A stretch of DNA of 64,000 nt from CAWGJF01 sp963822905. Its GTDB lineage: Bacteria; Bacteroidota; Ignavibacteria; Ignavibacteriales; Ignavibacteriaceae. The stretch is from positions 434,001 to 498,000 of the forward strand of contig CAWGJF010000003.1 in assembly GCA_963822905.1 (NCBI GenBank), in the 5' to 3' direction. A program made the translations under genes and the position numbers. Positions 1 to 8,700 of this stretch are shown piece by piece; positions within the stretch are counted from its first letter, which is position 1, and every line of letters starts with the position of its first letter. The notes below the pieces were generated by a model. It was not told where the DNA came from. It was given only the letters and a program-made list of their open reading frames with translations, and ran no database searches.

Positions 1-338
1 ATAGTCTAACTGAAGATGATTTTGTACAAATACTTACAACTCCGCAAAATGCTCTGTTAAAACAGTACAGCGCTCTACTTGAAACCGAAGGAGTTAAACT
101 TCATTTTACAGATGATGGAATTAAAGAAATTGCCAGAGTAGCAACTGAAGTTAATGAACAGGTTGAAAACATTGGTGCAAGAAGATTGCATACTATTCTA
201 ACTACATTGCTTGATGAAATTCTTTTTGACGTACCTGATAAAGTTCCATCAGAAACCGTAGAAATTACTTCGCAGTTTGTAAAGGATAAACTCGATAAAA
301 TTGTAAAAGACAGGGATCTTAGTAAATTTATTTTGTAA
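1..338 (+). CDS. hslU: ATP-dependent protease ATPase subunit HslU (3' end only)
   Basis: This is the C-terminal 111 residues of HslU (ClpY), the AAA+ unfoldase that feeds substrates to the HslV peptidase in the cytoplasm. The reading frame starts at base 3 of the window and stops with TAA at 336-338. The fragment opens inside the small alpha-helical C-domain (SLTEDDFVQILTTPQNALLKQ) and carries the family's conserved helix VNEQVENIGARRLHT, which includes the sensor-2 arginine. It ends in DLSKFIL, the hydrophobic tail that docks into HslV. The Walker motifs lie outside the window. hslV probably lies further upstream, as is usual, but cannot be seen. The gene converges on the minus-strand block ending at 410, and no clear terminator is visible in the 71-bp gap. 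Confidence 0.93.
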   Translation, partial: SLTEDDFVQILTTPQNALLKQYSALLETEGVKLHFTDDGIKEIARVATEVNEQVENIGARRLHTILTTLLDEILFDVPDKVPSETVEITSQFVKDKLDKIVKDRDLSKFIL

Positions 339-409
339 GATCAATTTATCGTGTTAAAGAGAACTGATTAAATAATCCCGAATCTTTAAAGTATCCTTGT
401 CAAAATGAA

Positions 410-1591
410 TTATCGCTTCAAATATTTTAATGCCAGGCAGGTTATATCGTCCGACTGCTCGACGCCATCGGAAAAAGACTGAACATTTTCAAAAACACTT
501 TGTACAAGTTCACTTACACTTAAAGAATTTTTATTATCAAGAACGTTTATAAGACGGGTTTCTTCGAATTCTTCGTTATCTTTATTAAATGCCTCAGTTA
601 CACCATCGGTATAAAAAAATAAACTTTCTCCCGGTTGAATCATTACTACATTTGATTCGTATGGAACATCTTTCATTGCGCCTATCATAAGTCCGCCAAT
701 GTTTTCGAGTTGTTTAACTTTCCCATCAGCAGAAATTAAATATGGAGGATTATGGCCGCCATTTGAATATTCAAATGCACCGTTGCGGGTATCAAGCACT
801 CCATAAAAAACGGTGATAAACATATTTGACGGACTTTCATCCACCAGAATATTATTAATTTCGGATAAAATGTTATCTGCCGGCATTCCTTTGTACGCAG
901 TTGCTTTTAATAGTGTTTTACAAACTGCCATAAGCAATGCGGCAGCAATTCCTTTACCGGAAACATCACCAATAACAACGCCCAACCTGTATTTATCTAT
1001 CAGGAAAAAATCATACAGGTCACCACCAACTTCTTTAGCAGGAATCATCTTTGCAAAAATTTCGAACTCTTTTCTATCCGGGAATGGTGGAAATGTTTTT
1101 GGAAGAATTGAAGTTTGTATGATGTTAGCAATATCAAGTTCTTTTTTAAGCAGGATTAATTTATTATGGCTTTCGATTGCTTGCTTATATAGTTCTATCT
1201 CTTTTATGGATTTCTCAATAGTTATTTCCAAATCTTTTAAATCGATGGGTTTAGTAATAAAATCATAAGCGCCGCGGTTCATAGCTGTACGTATGTTTTC
1301 CATATCGCCGTAAGCAGAAACAATAACTGATCTCAATATTTTATTATCAAGTTCATTTATTTTTGAAAGAAGTGTAAGTCCGTCCATAACCGGCATATTG
1401 ATGTCGGTTAAAATCAAATCGATTGATCCGTCGTTTGCAATTTTTTCAAGTGCCTGCACCCCGTTTTCTGCAAAATAAAATTCATATTCCTTTGCCTTTA
1501 TCTTGCTTCGGAATTTTTGTAGGATAAGCGATTCAAGATCAGGTTCATCATCAACAACAAGAATTCTTGAGGTTATTATTTTTGTATTCAT
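410..1591 (-). CDS. Response regulator with PP2C-type (SpoIIE/RsbU) serine phosphatase output
   Basis: A 393-residue two-domain protein. Residues 9-130 are a receiver domain: acidic pair in VVDDEPD, phosphoacceptor Asp63 in LTDINMPVMDG, and the lysine in ITKPIDL. A helical linker (about 130-165) leads to a PPM/SpoIIE phosphatase domain (about 180-393) with the metal-binding motifs KEVGGDLYDFF and GDVSGKGIAAALLMA and a late DDITCLALKY. Such RsbU-like regulators normally dephosphorylate an anti-anti-sigma (STAS) protein, so phosphorylation of the receiver would control a partner-switching sigma pathway. No STAS or anti-sigma gene is visible nearby, so the target is unknown. It is the last gene of the minus-strand block, and its ATG directly follows the stop of the receiver gene at 1592. 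The kinases further upstream in the block are the obvious phosphodonors (inference). Confidence 0.9.
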   Translation of the reverse strand: MNTKIITSRILVVDDEPDLESLILQKFRSKIKAKEYEFYFAENGVQALEKIANDGSIDLILTDINMPVMDGLTLLSKINELDNKILRSVIVSAYGDMENIRTAMNRGAYDFITKPIDLKDLEITIEKSIKEIELYKQAIESHNKLILLKKELDIANIIQTSILPKTFPPFPDRKEFEIFAKMIPAKEVGGDLYDFFLIDKYRLGVVIGDVSGKGIAAALLMAVCKTLLKATAYKGMPADNILSEINNILVDESPSNMFITVFYGVLDTRNGAFEYSNGGHNPPYLISADGKVKQLENIGGLMIGAMKDVPYESNVVMIQPGESLFFYTDGVTEAFNKDNEEFEETRLINVLDNKNSLSVSELVQSVFENVQSFSDGVEQSDDITCLALKYLKR

Positions 1592-1969
1592 TTAAACAAT
1601 CTTAAGTTTATTTAATTTTTCTTTTAATAAATTAAATTCAAGTGGTTTTGTAAAGTAGTCTTCTGCCCCGAGTTTTTTTGCACTGATCATATTTTGTTCA
1701 TCGCCATAAGCTGTAATCATAATAACTTTAAGCTCAGGATACCTGGATTTTATTTTTTTCAGCAGCTCAATGCCTGTCATTTCTGGCATATTAATATCGG
1801 TTAGTATATATATATCTGAACGATTTTCAACAGAGTCTAAATGATTTAAAGCTGAAGAACCGTTACATTCAAAGTGAATTTTAACTTCACCTGACTTGAT
1901 TTCCTTCCGGAATTTTTGCTCAAATAAAAACTGTACATCACTTTCATCATCAACTACTAATAATTTCAA
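1592..1969 (-). CDS. Stand-alone receiver-domain response regulator (CheY-like)
   Basis: A 125-residue protein that is one receiver domain and nothing else. Visible are the acidic pair Asp7-Asp8 (VVDDESD), phosphoacceptor Asp58 (LTDINMPEMTG), the switch threonine in MITAYGD (about Thr87) and Lys108 in YFTKPLE. There is no DNA-binding or enzymatic output, so it must act by binding a partner or as a phosphate relay or sink. The same receiver type forms the N-terminus of the next gene (LTDINMP in both), so the two are paralogous. Seven bases separate its start from the stop of the upstream beta-propeller kinase, and its stop abuts the next ATG, which supports one transcript. It could pass phosphate between the two kinases and the phosphatase regulator, but that is inference. 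Confidence 0.9.
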   Translation of the reverse strand: MKLLVVDDESDVQFLFEQKFRKEIKSGEVKIHFECNGSSALNHLDSVENRSDIYILTDINMPEMTGIELLKKIKSRYPELKVIMITAYGDEQNMISAKKLGAEDYFTKPLEFNLLKEKLNKLKIV

Positions 1970-1976
1970 TTTATCC

Positions 1977-4900
1977 TCATAATGTTTTAGGAATTATTAT
2001 TAAAAACTCAGTATACTTTCCTTCTTCACTTTCAAATCCGATTTTGCCTCCATGCATTTTAGTAACAATATCATAGCTAAGAGACAAGCCTAAACCGGTA
2101 CCTTCACCCGTTGGTTTAGTTGTAAAGAACGGGTTAAAAATCTGTTCTTTAACGAATTCAGGTACTCCATTTCCATTATCCCATATTCTTATTTCAACTT
2201 TATCTTTTAAATTTTTTGTAGAAACTTTAAGTACAGGGGAAAAATTATTATCCTCATTCTGCTTTTTTTCATTAGCCGCGTAACAGGCATTATTAATTAA
2301 ATTCAGAAATACCCTGCTGATATCCTGCGGCACAACATTAATCTTTTCTAATGATTCATCATAATGTTTTTCAATCGTGATATTAAATCCTTTATTCTGA
2401 GCTCTCATTCCATGATAGGCAAGGGCAACATACTGATCAAGTAAATCGTTTAAGTTTGTTAAAACTTTTTCACTGGAAGTCCCCCTGGAATGAAGCAGCA
2501 TACCTTTTACAATTGAGTCAGCACGTTTACCATGCTGGTTTATTTTCTCAAGATTTTGTTCTAAATCTTCAATCAATTCCATAACTTCATCAGTATTCTT
2601 ATTCATAAGTTCAGTTTTCATTTCACTAAGAAGTTCATTACTTATCTCGGAAAAATTGTTAACAAAGTTCAGCGGATTTTTTATTTCATGCGCTATACCT
2701 GCCGTAAGCGCTCCTAATGATGCTAACTTCTGCTGGGTTACAAGCTGTTCCTGTGTTTTAATAATTTCCTCATTTTTTTCCTGCAGAATTTTTATTGATT
2801 GTGCTTTTAATATTGCCGACACCGCATGTTCCCTGAACCTGTTTAATATTCTTGCTGTAGAAGGATCAAACGAATTTTTATCAGCAAAACTGTCGAACAC
2901 AACATAAGCCTCTAATTTATTTTCCCATTCAACTGCCATAACCAGCATTGATGAAGCTTTGTTTATCCCGGTAAACATTTCATTCCCATAAAGGTTTTCA
3001 ATATTGCTGATAATATAAATTCCTTTTTCTATTTCTTCCGAATTTTCAGTATATCTTTTTTTCAATTCTTCCGGGCTAAGTGAAAATGATTTAAACGTAT
3101 CAATATTATATCCAAGAGTAAATGCAACGTGAAATTTACCGTCATTGTGATCGAGTAAAAACACTGCCGCTTTTTCTGCTTTAGGAATAAAACTAACTGT
3201 TTGCACTAACAGTGAGTCAAACAAGGTATCAATGTCTTCTGCATTATTAATTACCCTTACAAGTTTATCCACTGTTTCTAATTCTTCAGCCTGATTTTTT
3301 ATAAGTTCAGCTTCGTGCAGCTTTGCTTTATTGCGTTCCCGGTTTATAATTTTGCGTCTCATAACCCGGTCGGTTAAAAAGATTGCCAGTAATATCATAA
3401 TAGCGTAAAGTGAATAAGCCCACCAGGATAAATACCAGGGAGGTAAAATTTTAAAACTGAAACTATCTTCGCTGCTGATAGCTCCGTAGATATTTTTTGA
3501 GCGAACTCTGAACGTAAAAGTGCCGCCGGAAAGATTTGTATAATCTTTTTTTGTTTCCGTAGTCCATGATGACCAGTCATTATCGCTTCCTTCAAGATAA
3601 TACTGATACTGGTTAGCATTTGATTTTTCATAACTTGCTGCTGAAAATTCAAACCGAATATCATTTTGTGAAAACGGAATAACAACGTCAGGGTAATTTC
3701 CTGAAATATTTTTACTACCAGCGAATACTATAGAATCATTATTAACAATAGCTTTTCTTATAAATACTGAAAAAGGAATTTTAAGATTCTTTTCGATCTC
3801 AGGATCATAATACACCAATCCTTCACTGGTGCTTATCCACAAAATTTCTTTATCATTGCTGGGATTATAATCCGGATAAATATATTTCACAGAATTTAAA
3901 TCTATTCTCTGGAATAACGGCATCGGTTCCCACTTATAATTACCATTGTTTTGGAGTAAAGCTTTACCAAGCTGGTAATGATTTTTAACATCTACCAGAA
4001 TCCAGTAGCCGTTCTTTTTACTTTTTTGGATTATAGATATAATATTACCCGGCGTTGTAAACTCTGCGCCGAGTATCGAATCAGGTACAAAAGTTTTTTT
4101 GTTATTATCAAACTTGAAAATACCATTGTCTGCGGCTAACAAAAATTTATTATCAAAACTGAACAGCTTCCAGTTGCTTCCGGGAATTCCATTTTTATCT
4201 GAGTAAGTGTCAATTTGTATACTATCACTTCCAAATGCCTTTTCAAATCCTTTTATTTTACTGGTGATATGAAGAATAAATTTATCACCCTGCTGCATCC
4301 ACAAAGTACTGTCACTGTCTTCAACAACAGTACCTATTTCATCAGTTGTGAGATTTACAGTTTTTACAGAAGGCGGTTTATTTACTTCTGATTTTATTAT
4401 TCCCAGGGATCCTATAGCACCGAAATAAATTACATCATGGAATAGTGAAGAAGGAGATAAGGCACTGATTGATTGCCTGTCAACTTCTGAACTAAAGTGA
4501 TCTCCCTGAACTGTATTTAATCCCAAATTAGTTACTGCAAATAGTTTTTCGTTATTTTTAAGAAATTCGTAGGCGGGCTTATTACTTCCTTTAAGTAACT
4601 CAAATTCTGATTTCCCTTCTTCAAGAAATAATACACCAATATCATTTGCTGCATAAATATTATTCTTAAATCTTAAAATGGAAGTTACCTGACTTCTTAA
4701 TTTTCCTTTTGCCGGAATTATAGCTAACGGTGAATTTACTTCACTGCAAACTATTCCTTCATTAGTAGCAATCCACAGACCTCCAAGTTTATCTGGGTAA
4801 ACATCGTAGGCAACGTTAGTAGGCAGTCCGGAATTTTGATTGAGCATTCTGACAAGCTTACCATTCTGGTTTATTATTGCTACTCCGCCTCGCTGAGTTG

Positions 4901-5732
4901 CGAGTGCGATATCACCGTTTTTTAAAATACAAGCATTGTAAACTTGGTTTATTTTCAGAAACTCATCTATATCAGTTTTAAAGGGAATGCTGCTCTTTCC
5001 GTCATAAATAAACAGACCGCTTAAATTTGTAGTGATAAGAATTTTACCGGGATAGTTTTGATCAGGCTCAGAAAGAGGAAGCATATCAAATACACCGGTA
5101 TCTTTAAAGTAACCGCCGCCGGGAATAACAGAAATTGAGTCACCATCAATTTTCATTAATCCTTTACCCTGATTACGTGAATAAATATCATCGCCGATTG
5201 TATACAGCCTGAAGGCATAAACTGAATCCCAGATTTTAAAATCTTTTCCATTCCACCTGATAATTTCATCCGCTGTCTTAAAGAAAACACCTTTTGAGTT
5301 GACTGCAACATCCCAGAATTCCTTATCTATCTTGCGGACTTTATCGAGTTGTTTTTTCAGAGAAATAAATCTTAGCTGACCAATAGAATCAGGTTTAAGA
5401 TATCCGAAATCAGATGAAGCAGTTATATAAATTTTACCATTATTATCTGTTGCGATTGTACGTACATCTGCGGAATAGGGTGTTATTATTCCTCTCCAGG
5501 AAGTACCGTCATATTCTAAAAGTCCTTGTTCATTACCAAAGTACATTATGTCGCGGTTATCACTGGCTATGCACCAGTTACTCGCACCTGCATTGTATTG
5601 CTTTGGACTGAAGTATTTTGAAAAAGGCTGAGTTACATAATTGTAATCATAATATTCATTCTGGCAAAATGAGATTGAAGCCGAAATAATTATCACTACA
5701 GCTATTAAAGTATTTTGTTTATTAAAAATCAT
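1977..5732 (-). CDS. Membrane sensor histidine kinase: Reg_prop beta-propeller, Y_Y_Y, GAF, HisKA/HATPase
   Basis: A 1251-residue sensor kinase. A signal-anchor or signal peptide (residues 1-24, ending SISFCQN) precedes a large periplasmic beta-propeller of Reg_prop-type repeats (GLLEYDGTSW, PDKLGGLWIATNEGI, ILWISTSEGLVYY). A Y_Y_Y domain follows (YQYYLEGSDNDWSSWT; GTFTFRVRSKNIYG). One membrane helix (WAYSLYAIMILLAIFLTD) leads to a cytoplasmic coiled coil, a GAF-like domain and the kinase core: H-box AGIAHEIKNPLNF with His1015, N-box NNACYAA, G1 DNGNG and G2 GTGLGLSLS. Unlike many Bacteroidota hybrid two-component systems of this architecture it has no fused receiver or AraC domain; the receivers are the next two genes. 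The kinase core is very similar to that of the adjacent 1806-residue kinase, so the two probably arose by duplication or domain transfer. The ligand is unknown. Confidence 0.92.
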   Translation of the reverse strand: MIFNKQNTLIAVVIIISASISFCQNEYYDYNYVTQPFSKYFSPKQYNAGASNWCIASDNRDIMYFGNEQGLLEYDGTSWRGIITPYSADVRTIATDNNGKIYITASSDFGYLKPDSIGQLRFISLKKQLDKVRKIDKEFWDVAVNSKGVFFKTADEIIRWNGKDFKIWDSVYAFRLYTIGDDIYSRNQGKGLMKIDGDSISVIPGGGYFKDTGVFDMLPLSEPDQNYPGKILITTNLSGLFIYDGKSSIPFKTDIDEFLKINQVYNACILKNGDIALATQRGGVAIINQNGKLVRMLNQNSGLPTNVAYDVYPDKLGGLWIATNEGIVCSEVNSPLAIIPAKGKLRSQVTSILRFKNNIYAANDIGVLFLEEGKSEFELLKGSNKPAYEFLKNNEKLFAVTNLGLNTVQGDHFSSEVDRQSISALSPSSLFHDVIYFGAIGSLGIIKSEVNKPPSVKTVNLTTDEIGTVVEDSDSTLWMQQGDKFILHITSKIKGFEKAFGSDSIQIDTYSDKNGIPGSNWKLFSFDNKFLLAADNGIFKFDNNKKTFVPDSILGAEFTTPGNIISIIQKSKKNGYWILVDVKNHYQLGKALLQNNGNYKWEPMPLFQRIDLNSVKYIYPDYNPSNDKEILWISTSEGLVYYDPEIEKNLKIPFSVFIRKAIVNNDSIVFAGSKNISGNYPDVVIPFSQNDIRFEFSAASYEKSNANQYQYYLEGSDNDWSSWTTETKKDYTNLSGGTFTFRVRSKNIYGAISSEDSFSFKILPPWYLSWWAYSLYAIMILLAIFLTDRVMRRKIINRERNKAKLHEAELIKNQAEELETVDKLVRVINNAEDIDTLFDSLLVQTVSFIPKAEKAAVFLLDHNDGKFHVAFTLGYNIDTFKSFSLSPEELKKRYTENSEEIEKGIYIISNIENLYGNEMFTGINKASSMLVMAVEWENKLEAYVVFDSFADKNSFDPSTARILNRFREHAVSAILKAQSIKILQEKNEEIIKTQEQLVTQQKLASLGALTAGIAHEIKNPLNFVNNFSEISNELLSEMKTELMNKNTDEVMELIEDLEQNLEKINQHGKRADSIVKGMLLHSRGTSSEKVLTNLNDLLDQYVALAYHGMRAQNKGFNITIEKHYDESLEKINVVPQDISRVFLNLINNACYAANEKKQNEDNNFSPVLKVSTKNLKDKVEIRIWDNGNGVPEFVKEQIFNPFFTTKPTGEGTGLGLSLSYDIVTKMHGGKIGFESEEGKYTEFLIIIPKTL

Positions 5733-5759
5733 TTATCCTTACTTCTGAAAATTCTTAAA

Positions 5760-8700
5760 CTATGTATTTGGCAGCACAATTACGAACTCTGTACCTTCAC
5801 CTATTTTTGTCTCAACTTTCAATTCTCCACCGTGCTGCTTTACTATAACATCATAACTCAACGATAAACCTAATCCTGTGCCTTCGCCTGTAGGCTTTGT
5901 TGTAAAGAATGGCTGGAATATTTTATCTAAAATATCTTGGGGAATTCCATTACCGTTATCGCCAATTCTTATCTCAACTTTTCCATTCAGATTTTTTGTT
6001 GAAACTTTTAATATTGGTGAGAAATTATCATCACCACTTTTCCTTTTCTTATCGTAAGCTGCATAGCAGGCATTGTTAATTATGTTTAAAAATACTCTGC
6101 TGATATCCTGCGGAACGACATTAATTTTTTCTATTGATTTATCATAATCTTTTTCAATGGTAATGTTGAATTCTTTATTCTGTGCCCTCATTCCATGATA
6201 AGCTAGATTAACGTATTGCTCCAGAAGATCATTTATATCCGTTAATGTTTTTTCTCCTGAAGTTCCTCTTGAGTGAAGAAGCATTCCTTTAACAATTGAG
6301 TCTGCGCGTTTGCCATGCTGGTTTATTTTTTCAAGATTTAGTTTTAAATCTTTTAGAATAGACAGCACTTCTTCTTTATCATTTTTTTCTAATTCTTCTT
6401 CAACTTCGCTGATCAGTTCACCGCTTATCTCGGAAAAATTATTTACAAAGTTGAGAGGATTTTTTATTTCGTGAGCAATGCCCGCAGTTAGTTCACCAAG
6501 TGATGCCATTTTTTCAGAATGAACTAATTGTACCTGTGCGGATTTTAAATCTGTAAGTGTTATTTCAATTTTGTTTTTTGCATCTTCAAGATTTTTAAAG
6601 TCCTCATAACGTGCGTAAGCAATTGAGAAGGCTTCTGCCAATGTTTTTACAAGATCGAGTTTTTCATCAGTAAGAGGAGAAACATCTCCAACATAAAGCA
6701 TCCCTTGTGTAAATGGGACAAAGTGAAGATGAAGTGAATCAGGCGGATTTGATGAACCCTGGTACGTTTCTGCATTCTGAACCTGTCCGAGTTCCATCAT
6801 TGATTTTGTCCAGTTGATGAACTCTTCCCTGCTCCAGTGTTCTTTGTAAACTTTTTTCTTCTTCCAGTACTCAACCGTATTTATAGTAAGCTTATTTGAA
6901 TTAAAAGTTAAATTCAATACACCGAGAGACTTACCATCCGGTGTTGTTAAATAAACCTGAACATTTTCATTTTCCTCATTCACAATAAAAACTCCGCACC
7001 TGATAAACGGGACTTCAAGAGTTTTTAACTCCCTCCAGATAATCGGAGTTATACGATTCAAATCTTCTGCTGTTCTCATACTGGCAATTTCACCGCGCAC
7101 TCTATCCAACGAAGCTTGTTTTACTACTTCCTTTGCCTGTGCTTCTGCATTTTGCAAATCGAGAAATCGTGTGTAACTCTGCTCAAAAACTTGTCCAAAG
7201 CGTTTCAGAATTTGGTTATCCTCATCAGATAATTTTATCCCAAAATGGTTAACTACGAAAATAAATGTGAAATGAGAAACTACAACAGATCTTGTATAGC
7301 CTCCTTCGCGGGATAAAACCTGATTTCTCCATTCAAGAGTAGATGAATTGTATGGCGGATGTTTAAATAAATGTTCGAAGAATTCAATTTTTTCCTCCTT
7401 CGTATATTCCTCTTCGAAAAATCTCTCATCTTTCGTGGTAGCCTCTGCCAGAACAGTGTAAATAGGTCGATCCAGAAAAGGAATTGCTGCTCTCTTCATA
7501 TAAGTTTCAGCCACACCTGTAGAACCCCAAAATGTGAATTGTTTATCAATTTCGTCATTTTTGATACCCAGGAATACACCGGTTATGTCAAGCTTCATAT
7601 TATTCAATTGTTGAGAAACCAAATTAACAACTTCCTGTAATTCAGATGAATGACGCATCGCCATCGATCTGCTGCGAACCCTCTCCAATGCCAGTTGTAT
7701 TTCAGCTTCTCTTGCCTGTGTTTCTGCTTTTTCGAGATCAAGGAAACGAGTGTATGTTTGTTCAAAAACATTAATAAATCTCTGAATAATCTTAATATCA
7801 GATCCATTAATTTCTTCTAAGGTATGAACGACAACAAACCCCTGCTTGAAGAAAAAATTACTGAATATAGCCGGTTCGTGTCTTAATCTTTCCAGGTCAA
7901 TATTTTCAGGTCTATATTCATCAAAAGAAACATACTTCATGATATATTTAGTCCATGTAATACGCTCTTCACCCTCAACCTTAATAACATTAACACTTTG
8001 TTGCTGTTTCCAGCCATCATACATTTGATTAAAAACACTGTATTCTTTAAGCGGTATTAATGGACCCGTAGGAATAACCTTTCCTTCATTTGTAGTTGAC
8101 CAAAGCTGGCAATTATCTGATTTAGAATCTACGATTGCAATATTAAATCTGTAAGGTCTAATACCAAGAACATTTAACTGACGAAAAAGATGTGAAGCAG
8201 TTTCTGCAAGCTCATCACTTTTTTGCATCGCCATTGTTCTGGAACGAACTCTTTCCAAAGCCGCTTCAATTTCAGCTTCTCTTGCCTGTGCCTCTGCTTT
8301 TTGAAGATCAGTGAAGCGGATATAGGTCTGTTCGAATGCAGCAGCGAATCGCTTTACTATGTCCTTCTCTTCTTCACTGAAACGTTGGAGATTGTATCGC
8401 ACGATGTCAACACCGGAATGCCTATGAAACCAGCCCATCATTACCATTCCTTCAGCATTTTGAATCATTTTTTTTCTAAGAGGTGGGACAGGCTGAATTT
8501 TGAACACCTCATTAAAAAAATCATCTTTTTCTTCTTTTTTTGATAAATAATCAAAAAATCCTTCTCCAGGTGAACTGAAAGCGTTGTAAAATTTTTCAAA
8601 TATTGGCAAGTCAGAATACGGCAAATGATATAATTCCGGATAAATGTCTTCTTCTACCGAGGCCCAGAAATGGATATCTTTGGAAGAATCCAGGTTTAAC

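Noticed and set aside
813..1268. A 151-codon rightward frame opposite the receiver-phosphatase gene
   Set aside because: It is a shadow of a strongly conserved gene on the other strand; its product has no recognisable features.
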